Both the position numbers and the translations under genes were made by a program. Positions 27,025 to 35,089 of a stretch of DNA of 64,000 nucleotides are shown here, piece by piece (the stretch's first letter is position 1; each line of letters opens with the position of its first letter). The stretch spans positions 1 through 64,000 of the forward strand of contig JAEYMU010000040.1 in assembly GCA_023407175.1 (NCBI GenBank), written 5' to 3'. Source of the DNA: Bacillota bacterium. GTDB taxonomy: Bacteria; Bacillota_A; Clostridia; Lachnospirales; Lachnospiraceae. Below the pieces are notes generated by a model. The model searched no databases. It was not told the DNA's origin and was given only the letters and a program-made list of their open reading frames with translations.

Positions 27025-27060
27025 GGAACCGTTATCAGTATCATTACCGGTATCGTTTCC
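27025..27060 (-). promoter_or_regulatory. Candidate LacI-type operator of second importer operon
   Basis: GGAACCGTTATC and GGTATCGTTTCC are inverted halves (9 of 12 positions match) spaced by 12 bp, with a central ACCGGT palindrome inside the right half. It covers about +1 to +36 of the predicted transcript. On the minus strand TGGAAACGATACCG is also one base short of a catabolite-responsive (cre) consensus, so CcpA or the operon's own LacI protein could bind. Confidence 0.5.
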
Positions 27061-27067
27061 ATCTATA

Positions 27068-27095
27068 ATTCTACCATATTATTTCTAAAAATCAA
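27068..27095 (-). promoter_or_regulatory. Promoter of second importer operon
   Basis: On the minus strand TTGATT (27095-27090) and TAGAAT (27073-27068) have a 16-bp spacer. It lies about 110 bp before the binding-protein start. Confidence 0.6.
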
Positions 27096-27231
27096 TACCA
27101 AATTTATTAATTTTTCACATTTTTTTATTTTGTGCTTTTCATATTGTATTTTCCATATTAAGATAGATGGGATACAACTCATTTATACCACCGCCCGCTT
27201 ATCAGGCCCGCGAAGAAAAAGGAGCACTGTG

Positions 27232-27945
27232 ATGTACAATAACTATATTTTTGATTTATACGGAACACTCGTTGATATTCATACAGAGGAGAACAAACGC
27301 AGCCTCTGGGAAAAGCTAAGCCTGTTTTACAGCTTTCACGGAGCAGATTACGGCCCGAAGACACTTCGAAAGGAATACCTCTCCCTCTGCCGGCAGGAGG
27401 AAGAAAAGCTGTCGGTTTCCGATTATCCCGAACTTGAAATTACCGGTGTATTCCTTCAGCTTTTTTTAAATAAATCAGTTCCCGCAGACGCAGAGCTTGC
27501 CAGAGAAGCCGGAAGAGTATTCCGCATCCTGTCCCTTCGGTATATCAGACTTTATCCCGGAGTCACAACACTTTTGCAGGAGCTTAAGGACCGGGGCAAG
27601 AAAATCTACCTGCTATCCAATGCCCAACGCATATTTACGGAACCCGAGATGAAGCTGCTTAAGCTCACCGGATATTTTGACGGAATTTTATTTTCCTCCG
27701 ATGAGGGCTGTAAAAAACCCTCACCGCTGTTTTATCAGGCTCTGTTTAACCGCTACGGGCTAAATCCGAAGGAAAGTATCATGATTGGCAACGACCCGAT
27801 TGCCGATATTGCCGGCGCACACAATGCTGGATTACCGGCATTGTATATTCACTCGAATCTGTCGCCCGAATTAACAGTCCCGCCCTCCTGTGAATATTCC
27901 ATCCTTGACGGGGATGTGACGAAAATCGGCCGGATGTTAAGGTAG
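27232..27945 (+). CDS. HAD-superfamily hydrolase (phosphatase)
   Basis: The 237-residue protein has the four HAD motifs: FDLYGTLVDI (nucleophile Asp and partner), LLSNAQ, the Lys in GCKKPSPLFY, and MIGNDPIADIAGA. The alpha-helical cap sits between motifs I and II, as in phosphoglycolate and sugar-phosphate phosphatases. The start at 27232 follows AAGGAG. The first acid pair is DLYGT, with Tyr at the usual Phe or Asp position after the nucleophile, so the second Asp is displaced; I still read it as an active or near-active subfamily. Substrate unknown. Confidence 0.85.
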   Translation: MYNNYIFDLYGTLVDIHTEENKRSLWEKLSLFYSFHGADYGPKTLRKEYLSLCRQEEEKLSVSDYPELEITGVFLQLFLNKSVPADAELAREAGRVFRILSLRYIRLYPGVTTLLQELKDRGKKIYLLSNAQRIFTEPEMKLLKLTGYFDGILFSSDEGCKKPSPLFYQALFNRYGLNPKESIMIGNDPIADIAGAHNAGLPALYIHSNLSPELTVPPSCEYSILDGDVTKIGRMLR

Positions 27946-27950
27946 CCGGA

Positions 27951-30116
27951 TCAGATTTTAAAGTTTTTAATTGCCTCCTTCAAATCCTGTGCATTATCTC
28001 CCAGTGTATTTGCCGCATTTTCCAGAGTCAGTACCAGCTTTGACTGTTCATGTACCGTCTTATCAATTACACCTGAGGTTGCCAATGTTTCCTCCGATAT
28101 GGCAGAAATATTCTCTACCGCAGACAGGGTATCCTCTCTTGCGCCTTCCATATTCTGCATATCCTTTCCAATTACGGATAGGTTATTGACCAGGCGTTCC
28201 ATTCCCTGATTCATATTCTGGAATACTTCTATTGTATTTTTAACAATATCATTTTGTAATTGCACTACACTCTCTGCCTCATTTGCTGTGGATACAGTGT
28301 CCTCGGTCTGCTTCATGATCTGCTCAATCATCTTCCTGATTTCGTCTGACGCGCTCATGGATTTATTGGCAAGGCTGCGGATTTCATCTGCCACGACTGC
28401 AAAGCCCTTGCCGGCGGCTCCGGCTCTTGCCGCCTCGATGGAAGCATTCAGGGACAGGAGATTTGTCTGGTCTGAAATCTCATTGATAACCTGGACAATC
28501 GCACCGATGGACCTTGATTTTTCTTCCAGGGCAGCAATGTTGCTTACCACATATTTTGTAATTCTGTTTGTAGCCTCTGATTGCTTTGTTAATTTCTCCA
28601 TCGTACCGATTCCGTCGGAAATCATAAGCTTCATCCCCTCGGTCAGGGTAATGATTTCACCCAGATTGGTATTGACCATTGAAATCTTCTTCGACAGCTC
28701 ATCCATTTGTAGCAGGCAATTCTGAGAATCCTGGGCCTGTCCTTCAATACCGGCTCCGATTTCATCAACCGCCTTCGTAATATTGTCATTGGATTCCGAG
28801 ATAATCTTTGAAGCATCCATCACCCCGGATGCTGATTCCGATACCATGGTACTGGCATGTATCATCTTCTGAAGCAGGTTGCGCATACTGCTTAGCATAT
28901 CTGAAATGCTGCTTACAAGGATTGAAAATTCATCCTTTCTTTTTACTGATACCTCAACCGTCAAATCCCCTTCGGAGATTTGCTTCAGCTTCTGATTAAT
29001 CCTTTGAAAGGTTCTTCTGATGCCATAGGAGATAAGGAAACCAATTGTTACGGCAACGATGCTGGCCAGTACCACAATGAATATGGTGGATACCTTAATC
29101 TCTCTTGCCTGCTTCATGAAATTTGCCTTCGGTATCAGAACACATAATGTAATTCCCGTATCATTGATCTTGCTGTAGATATATAAGTACTTCTGGGAAT
29201 TATAATCTACATATCTGGAATCCGTTACATCCTGGGAGCTTAAGCTCTCTGTATAATACTTTTTATCCAGGAAGCTGAAGGTCTTCTTTGACTGCTCCCC
29301 CTCCTGCCTGGAGTTATCAATTAAGATTTCTCTGCCATCCTGTGTAATCAGTCCGACAAGACTGTTATCTCCAAAGGTTAACCCTTTTAAGAAATTTTCG
29401 ATCTGCTCCTCACTGTAATCAATTACAATACATACATTTTTACTGTCAAATTTACGAATCTCTGCGAAGGCATACCGGGAGGAATCCAGTCCTATCTCTG
29501 AATCAATATAGGGATGGTTTCCGATAAAGTAGGCATCTGTCTGATCATCCTTAAGGAGAGCTCCTTCACTTTCCTCCTGCAATTCCTCATAAAAGCCGTA
29601 CATATTCTCCATGTCACTGGTTAATATGGGAATTGTGCTTCCACCTATGATATGTATGTTTTCAATAAAAATCTCCAAATCGGCTTTATTCAAAAGCTGA
29701 TTATTGGTATCGGTTACAAACTTCAGCCTTTCCTGCTTATTCGTATAAAGCAGCCCTCTGGTGAAATAGGAAATATTCCCATCCTTTACATACTGCTTGG
29801 ATAATGCATCCACCGATTCTGTCACGTAATCCATATAGCTTGTCGCCATTGCAATTGTGTTCTTTGTGGCCTGCTCGTAGTTGGACACCAGGCCTTCCGA
29901 TGCTTTTAAATAAGATATTCCACCCAAAATTACAATAAAAATGACCGGAACAATAAAGCTCAAAATCAGTTTCATCAAAATACTGGTTCGCAGCCCCTGC
30001 TTTTCACTCAAGGGCCCTTTCACCGTTGAACGGACTGCGCCGGTTTCATACCCTTTGTTCCTATTTGCCTTTTTATTGCTTCCCCTGAATAACCCCACAA
30101 AATGACGTTTTTCCAT
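27951..30116 (-). CDS. Methyl-accepting chemotaxis protein
   Basis: The 721-residue chemoreceptor starts with a basic cytoplasmic tail. A first membrane span lies at about 45-65 and an extracellular ligand-binding domain of about 270 residues (dCache-like size) follows. A second span at about 340-365, a HAMP domain and a methyl-accepting signalling domain complete it. The hairpin tip of the signalling domain is visible as [20 protein letters not shown]. It passes a ligand signal to CheA/CheW. The start at 30116 follows GGAGGTAAAA. Its place between alpha-glucan loci makes a sugar ligand plausible but not shown. It converges on the HAD gene with only 5 bp between stops. Confidence 0.93.
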   Translation of the reverse strand: MEKRHFVGLFRGSNKKANRNKGYETGAVRSTVKGPLSEKQGLRTSILMKLILSFIVPVIFIVILGGISYLKASEGLVSNYEQATKNTIAMATSYMDYVTESVDALSKQYVKDGNISYFTRGLLYTNKQERLKFVTDTNNQLLNKADLEIFIENIHIIGGSTIPILTSDMENMYGFYEELQEESEGALLKDDQTDAYFIGNHPYIDSEIGLDSSRYAFAEIRKFDSKNVCIVIDYSEEQIENFLKGLTFGDNSLVGLITQDGREILIDNSRQEGEQSKKTFSFLDKKYYTESLSSQDVTDSRYVDYNSQKYLYIYSKINDTGITLCVLIPKANFMKQAREIKVSTIFIVVLASIVAVTIGFLISYGIRRTFQRINQKLKQISEGDLTVEVSVKRKDEFSILVSSISDMLSSMRNLLQKMIHASTMVSESASGVMDASKIISESNDNITKAVDEIGAGIEGQAQDSQNCLLQMDELSKKISMVNTNLGEIITLTEGMKLMISDGIGTMEKLTKQSEATNRITKYVVSNIAALEEKSRSIGAIVQVINEISDQTNLLSLNASIEAARAGAAGKGFAVVADEIRSLANKSMSASDEIRKMIEQIMKQTEDTVSTANEAESVVQLQNDIVKNTIEVFQNMNQGMERLVNNLSVIGKDMQNMEGAREDTLSAVENISAISEETLATSGVIDKTVHEQSKLVLTLENAANTLGDNAQDLKEAIKNFKI

Positions 30117-30173
30117 TTTTACCTCCATTCTCGCGCGCTCCTGCGCATAACCTCCCTTTTTTCCTGTATTTTC

Positions 30174-30202
30174 ATTATATCATTCTTTTTATGAATTTTG
30201 AA
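30174..30202 (-). promoter_or_regulatory. Promoter of chemoreceptor gene
   Basis: TTCAAA (-35) and an extended -10 TGATATAAT are 17 bp apart on the minus strand, about 60 bp before the start. It matches sigma-A rather than the flagellar sigma factor. Confidence 0.55.
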
Positions 30203-30254
30203 CAACATTTTTCGAATATTTTCGAATTCTTTATATTATTTTCAAAAGAATAAA

Positions 30255-30296
30255 GGTAAAAAATGGGCAATCCATACAGATTGCCCATTTTTTACC
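30255..30296 (-). terminator. Bidirectional terminator after second glgP
   Basis: GGTAAAAAATGGGCAAT pairs with ATTGCCCATTTTTTACC across an 8-nt loop, with T-rich arms on both strands. It ends the malQ-glgP operon and lies before the chemoreceptor promoter. Confidence 0.85.
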
Positions 30297-30328
30297 ATAT
30301 CTATTTCCCTTATTTTGATTTTTATTTC

Positions 30329-32665
30329 CTAATTCCAGACATCCATGGCATACTCTTTAACTGCTCTATCACTGGAAAACTTACCTGCATTCGCAGTATT
30401 TAAAAAGCACTTTCTGCGAAATGCATACAGATCGGAATAATCTCTGTTTACCTTAAGCTTTGTATCGCAGTAGGGGATGAAATCCAACAGCAGATAGTAA
30501 TGATCCGCCTTATGCCAGCTTGCACCATTTAAGATTGCATCGTAGAGCTCTTTAAACATGCCCGTATGCTCATCATCAAAGGTTCCATCCACCAGAGTAT
30601 CCAGTACCCTTTTGATTCTGGGGTTCTGTTCATATACCTGCCTCGGATTATAGCTGCTGCTGATCTGGTTGATCTCCTCAACCTTGGCTCCAAAGATATA
30701 ATTGTTTTCTTCTCCTGATTGTTCGATAATCTCAATATTGGCACCGTCATAGGTTCCAAGTGTCACAGCACCGTTCAGCATGAATTTCATACAGCCGGTT
30801 CCGGAGGCCTCCGTACCCGCAGTTGATATCTGCTCCGATACATCGGCAGCCGGTACCAGCTTCTCCGCATAGGATACATTATAATTATGAATAAAGACTA
30901 CCTTCAGCTTATCCTTGACATCCTCATCCAGATCAATCAGTTTGGCTACCTCATTGATAAATTTGATGATTGCCTTTGCTCTGAAATATCCCGGAGCGGC
31001 CTTTGCGCCAAAGAGGAACAGAGTCGGATTGAAATCCTGTATTCTTCCTTCCTTAAGGCCAAAATAGATGTCCAGTACGGAGAAGATGTTCAGCAATTGC
31101 CGCTTATATTCATGCAGCCGCTTCACCTGGATATCAAAGATGAAGCCAGGATCAACCCGGATACCCTCCTGCTTAAGGATATATTCTGCCAGCTGCTTTT
31201 TCTTAATCCTCTTGATATCATTAAACTGCTTAATCACGTTATCATCATTGATATAATTCTCAAGCTGCTTTAAGCGGTCCAGATCAGTAACCCAGGCATT
31301 GCCGATTTTATCCGTGATAAAGCCCGACAGCTCCATATTGCAGATTGCCAGCCACCTCCGCTGAGTGATACCGTTTGTCTTATTGTTGAAGCGCTCCGGA
31401 TACAGCTCATACCAGTTTTTAAATAAATCATTTTTCAATATTTCTGTATGGATTGCCGCTACGCCATTGGTCGAATGGCATACATATACTGCAAGCCTTG
31501 CCATATGGATGGTATCGCCGTCTACAATCAAATAAGGCTTATGCTGGTCATAGGTGTTTTTACCAGTCGTATACAAATCATTCAAAAGTGCCTTCTGAAT
31601 CATGATAATATAGCGGTAAACCCTGGGAATTACGGCCTTGAACAGGGAGGAATTCCATTTTTCCAGTGCCTCAGACATAACCGTATGGTTGGTATAGGCA
31701 AAGGTTTCCTTGGCGATGCGCAGAGCCTTCGCAAAGGAAATCTTCTGCTCCTCCATCAATAATCGAATAAATTCAGGAATTGCCACCACCGGATGGGTAT
31801 CATTCAACTGAATGGCATATTCCGCGGAAAAATGAGAAAAGTCATCCCCGTATTTCTTCTTGTATTTTGTAATAAGATCCTTGAGAGTCGCTGCCGCAAA
31901 GAAATACTCCTGCTTTAATCTGAGCTTCTTTCCTTCATTTGTATCATCATTGGGATAAAGCAGGCTGCTGATGGCCTCAGCTTCATTCCTGTTTTTGTTG
32001 GCCTTGTCATACTTTTGCCGGTTGAACATCTCGAAATCAAAGCTCTCGATGGGCTCTGCCTGCCAGAGTCTTAAGATATTCACCTTCTGGTTGCCGTAGC
32101 CGATCACCGGCATATCGTAGGGAACCGCATAAACCGACTGCCCTCTATAATTGATTCTTACCTTCTCATCCTCCCTGCGTATCGACCAGGGATCTCCGAA
32201 ACGCAGCCAGTCATCCGGCGCCTCCTTCTGGAAGCCATTTTCGATGTACTGCTTAAACAAACCATATTTATAGCGAATACCATAACCGTTCAGGGTTATT
32301 CCCAAGGTGGCGCCGGAATCCAGATAGCAGGCCGCCAGACGTCCCAGACCGCCGTTACCCAGTGCAGCATCCTCAATATCCTCAAACACACGGATATCTA
32401 TGTCATTTTCACTCATCAGTTCACTAAACTGATTAAATAGGCCCATATTATAAAGATTATTGTAAATCATTCTGCCAATCAGAAATTCTGCTGACAGATA
32501 ACATACTTTTTTACCGGTTGGCTGTTCTCCCCAATTGCGTTCCAGATTTCTGTGAGCCGCTTTGGAGACTGCGTGGTAAAGCTCCACCGGATTTGCTTCT
32601 TTTACTGTTTTCTGGTAATCCAGATTTAATATTGCTGCTACATTAGTTTTAAAATTATTGTCCAT
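30329..32665 (-). CDS. glgP: Glycogen/maltodextrin phosphorylase (GT35), copy 2
   Basis: The 778-residue phosphorylase keeps the PLP motif EASGTGCMKFMLNGA, LNDTHPVVAIPEF, NHTVMSEALEKW and HEYKRQLLN. In the PLP motif, Cys replaces the Asn seen in copy 1 (GTGCMKF against GTGNMKF). The catalytic Lys is kept. I start at 32665, after GGAGGAAGACCAA. It is the third gene after the phosphatidyltransferase and malQ copy 3. The two phosphorylases may differ in preferred substrate, such as stored glycogen against imported maltodextrin. Confidence 0.94.
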   Translation of the reverse strand: MDNNFKTNVAAILNLDYQKTVKEANPVELYHAVSKAAHRNLERNWGEQPTGKKVCYLSAEFLIGRMIYNNLYNMGLFNQFSELMSENDIDIRVFEDIEDAALGNGGLGRLAACYLDSGATLGITLNGYGIRYKYGLFKQYIENGFQKEAPDDWLRFGDPWSIRREDEKVRINYRGQSVYAVPYDMPVIGYGNQKVNILRLWQAEPIESFDFEMFNRQKYDKANKNRNEAEAISSLLYPNDDTNEGKKLRLKQEYFFAAATLKDLITKYKKKYGDDFSHFSAEYAIQLNDTHPVVAIPEFIRLLMEEQKISFAKALRIAKETFAYTNHTVMSEALEKWNSSLFKAVIPRVYRYIIMIQKALLNDLYTTGKNTYDQHKPYLIVDGDTIHMARLAVYVCHSTNGVAAIHTEILKNDLFKNWYELYPERFNNKTNGITQRRWLAICNMELSGFITDKIGNAWVTDLDRLKQLENYINDDNVIKQFNDIKRIKKKQLAEYILKQEGIRVDPGFIFDIQVKRLHEYKRQLLNIFSVLDIYFGLKEGRIQDFNPTLFLFGAKAAPGYFRAKAIIKFINEVAKLIDLDEDVKDKLKVVFIHNYNVSYAEKLVPAADVSEQISTAGTEASGTGCMKFMLNGAVTLGTYDGANIEIIEQSGEENNYIFGAKVEEINQISSSYNPRQVYEQNPRIKRVLDTLVDGTFDDEHTGMFKELYDAILNGASWHKADHYYLLLDFIPYCDTKLKVNRDYSDLYAFRRKCFLNTANAGKFSSDRAVKEYAMDVWN

Positions 32666-32764
32666 TTGGTCTTCCTCCTGCACCTACAGGGATTTATGTA
32701 TAGCCTAAAGAATTGTTTTTATCGGCCCTTCCTTATCCCTTTTTCCTGATGTTTATTCTTTTGT

Positions 32765-34279
32765 TTATCTTGCATATAATCCTGCATATTCCTTAAGCAA
32801 GGCTTCATTAAGCTCTTTATAATGATCTTTTGTCATCCTCCATTGCCAGTTGCCGCCTATGGTGGAAGGATAATTCATCCTTGCAGAATTGTCAAGCTTT
32901 AATAAATCCTGCATTTGTACTATAACTATATCCGCAATGCTGGAATACATCGCTCTTATGATAGCATATGGAAGTTCTTCCGCCTTTGTTACATTAAAGT
33001 ATCGGTACATAAAATCAAGCTCTTCCTTCGTCCGGTTACTTAAATAGCCTGCCAGCGTCTCATTATCATGGGTTCCTGTATAGGCCACCAGATTGGTGCT
33101 CTTAAAATTATGGGGCAGATAGATATGATCTGCGGGGCCCAGCAGACCAAATTCCAGGATCTTCATGCTTGCATAGCCGGTTTTATTAATCAGCGCTCTT
33201 ACCTTAGGAGTTATAATTCCCAAATCCTCCGCTATGATTCCGGCTCCTTCTACCGATGTATTGATGGCCTCAATCAGCTTCCTGCCCGGGCCTTTCCTCC
33301 AAACACCGCACAGGGCTGTATCCGCATCCGCCGGTATGGAATAATAATTGACAATTCCGATGAAGTGATCGATCCGTATGATATCATAAAGCCTTGCACA
33401 CAGCTTCATCCGTTCCCGCCACCAGGCAAAGTCCTTTTGCTCCATCAGATCCCACCGATAGAGGGGATTGCCCCAGCGCTGTCCGGTTTCTGAAAAATCG
33501 TCCGGCGGCACCCCGGCTACGTTCACAGGCCGTTTGAACTGATCCAACTCAAACAATTCGCTGTTAACCCATACATCCGAGCTGTCATAGGCTACATAAA
33601 TAGGGATATCCCCAATAATTTGTATATTCTTTGCCTTTGCATAAGCCTTAAGCCTATGCCACTGTTCATAAAATTTGTATTGACAGAATTCCCAAAAACT
33701 GATTTCCTCTGCCAGCAAACCAGTATATTTTCTGACTGCCTCGAGCTTACGGTTCTTAATCTCTTCTTCCCACAGGGACCATTCCTGATCAGCAAAATAG
33801 CCCTTTATTGCCATATACAGGCTGTAATCCTTCAGCCAGTAGCTATTCTCCCGGACAAAATCCGCAAATTTTTTGGTACAGCGGAACTTGCTGCGTCCAA
33901 AGGCTTTTTTGAGTACAAAAAAGCGGAGCTTATATAGCCCGGCATAATCAATACGCTCCTCCGTATCCTGCCATGTATACTCCTCCACCTCTGCTGCGCT
34001 TAAGAGCCCCTCTTGTATTAAGTAATCCAAGTCGATAAAATAGGGATTCCCGGCAAAAGCAGAAAAGGATTGGTAAGGGCTGTCACCATAGCTTGTCGGT
34101 CCCACCGGCAGCACCTGCCAGTACCGGTAACCGGCCCGTTCCAAAAAATCCACAAATCGATATGCCTCTTCTCCGAGCGTACCTATTCCATAAGGGGAAG
34201 GAATTGCGCTGATGGGCATCAGCACTCCTGCCCCCCTGTCTAATTTCTTATGATATTTCCCCTTATTCAATGGTTTCAT
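32765..34279 (-). CDS. malQ: 4-alpha-glucanotransferase (amylomaltase, GH77), copy 3
   Basis: The 504-residue GH77 enzyme is close to copy 1. It shares KKLDRGAGVLMPISAIPSPY, VGPTSYGDSPYQSFSAFAGN, RIDHFIG, IIAEDLG and YTGTHDNET, so it should be active. GGGG directly abuts the ATG, an unusually tight ribosome binding site, which may mean translation is coupled to the preceding gene whose stop is 7 bp away. It lies 99 bp before glgP copy 2. Confidence 0.93.
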   Translation of the reverse strand: MKPLNKGKYHKKLDRGAGVLMPISAIPSPYGIGTLGEEAYRFVDFLERAGYRYWQVLPVGPTSYGDSPYQSFSAFAGNPYFIDLDYLIQEGLLSAAEVEEYTWQDTEERIDYAGLYKLRFFVLKKAFGRSKFRCTKKFADFVRENSYWLKDYSLYMAIKGYFADQEWSLWEEEIKNRKLEAVRKYTGLLAEEISFWEFCQYKFYEQWHRLKAYAKAKNIQIIGDIPIYVAYDSSDVWVNSELFELDQFKRPVNVAGVPPDDFSETGQRWGNPLYRWDLMEQKDFAWWRERMKLCARLYDIIRIDHFIGIVNYYSIPADADTALCGVWRKGPGRKLIEAINTSVEGAGIIAEDLGIITPKVRALINKTGYASMKILEFGLLGPADHIYLPHNFKSTNLVAYTGTHDNETLAGYLSNRTKEELDFMYRYFNVTKAEELPYAIIRAMYSSIADIVIVQMQDLLKLDNSARMNYPSTIGGNWQWRMTKDHYKELNEALLKEYAGLYAR

Positions 34280-34286
34280 CCCCTGT

Positions 34287-34877
34287 CTATAATTTCCCCT
34301 TCAGCAGCTTATTCCCGCGGTACATATTCACATATTCCCTGATATACATCAGGAAGGATAAAAGCAGAAAGCCTCCGCAAAACAGCATTAAGAGATTCGC
34401 TGCACCGCTGCTTAAGCCCGGCATGGAAACCAGCACCAGCATCACCGCATAAAATACGGTCGTGGATATCTTTCCGAACCATTTGGCTCCGTTCAGCTTC
34501 ATCCCTCTTTTCAGCATGATAATTCCCGCCGTCAGTAAAAAGAGCTGCATCGCCACAAACAGCAGCAAAAGTAAAATCATCCATTTAAGCTTTATTACCA
34601 GAACAAAAATCAAAGCCGCCTGTGTTAATTTATCCGCCAGCGGATCGATCAGCTTGCCAAGCTCTGTTATCATATGAAATTTACGTGCAATCAGACCGTC
34701 GAGAAAATCCGTCGCACCGGAGATCAGCACGACACCCGCTGCCCGCAGATATTCATTTCGGGTATCTGCCCTAACATAAAGAAATACAAATACCGGTATC
34801 AGTAAAAACCTGATGTAGCATAATATGTTCGGGATTTTTATCAAATCCTTCTTCGAGAAATTATTAATTACCTTCAT
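34287..34877 (-). CDS. CDP-alcohol phosphatidyltransferase (PgsA-like)
   Basis: The 196-residue integral membrane enzyme has the family motif DFLDGLIARKFHMITELGKL followed by IDPLADK, giving all the Asp and Gly residues of D-x3-DG-x2-AR-x(8-9)-G-x3-D-x3-D. It transfers a phosphatidyl group from CDP-diacylglycerol, most likely to glycerol-3-phosphate, as in PgsA. About five membrane spans are visible. The ATG at 34877 has AAGGGG upstream; a GTG seven codons earlier is less likely. It lies first in an operon with malQ and glgP, an odd partnership since there is no known direct link between the steps. Confidence 0.88.
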   Translation of the reverse strand: MKVINNFSKKDLIKIPNILCYIRFLLIPVFVFLYVRADTRNEYLRAAGVVLISGATDFLDGLIARKFHMITELGKLIDPLADKLTQAALIFVLVIKLKWMILLLLLFVAMQLFLLTAGIIMLKRGMKLNGAKWFGKISTTVFYAVMLVLVSMPGLSSGAANLLMLFCGGFLLLSFLMYIREYVNMYRGNKLLKGKL

Positions 34878-35025
34878 CCCATTCCCCTTACACAGCACCC
34901 TGCCAGATTATTATAAAATATTCAAATTCCGCATCCATAGTTATTTTAGCATAACTTTTGCAGGATGGGTAGAAAATTTTTCTATGGAAATTATATCCAT
35001 CTGACTGGCGTTACAGGAAGAGGCA

Positions 35026-35085
35026 GTGCTGCCTTGCGTAAATATCATGCACTGAATATGAAACGATCTTTGTGCAAGGCAGCAC
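35026..35085. repeat. 60-bp hairpin element
   Basis: GTGCTGCCTTGC at 35026-35037 and GCAAGGCAGCAC at 35074-35085 are perfect 12-bp inverted repeats with a 36-nt loop. It lies between the divergent ends of the phosphatidyltransferase start and the alpha-glucosidase stop. On the minus strand there is no T-run after it, so it is a weak terminator candidate for the glucosidase at best. Confidence 0.5.
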
Positions 35086-35089
35086 CGGT

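Noticed and set aside
27025..27060. A certain CcpA (cre) site
   Set aside because: It misses the consensus at one key end position and lies within a longer inverted repeat that suits a LacI-type operator as well, so I list it only as a candidate.
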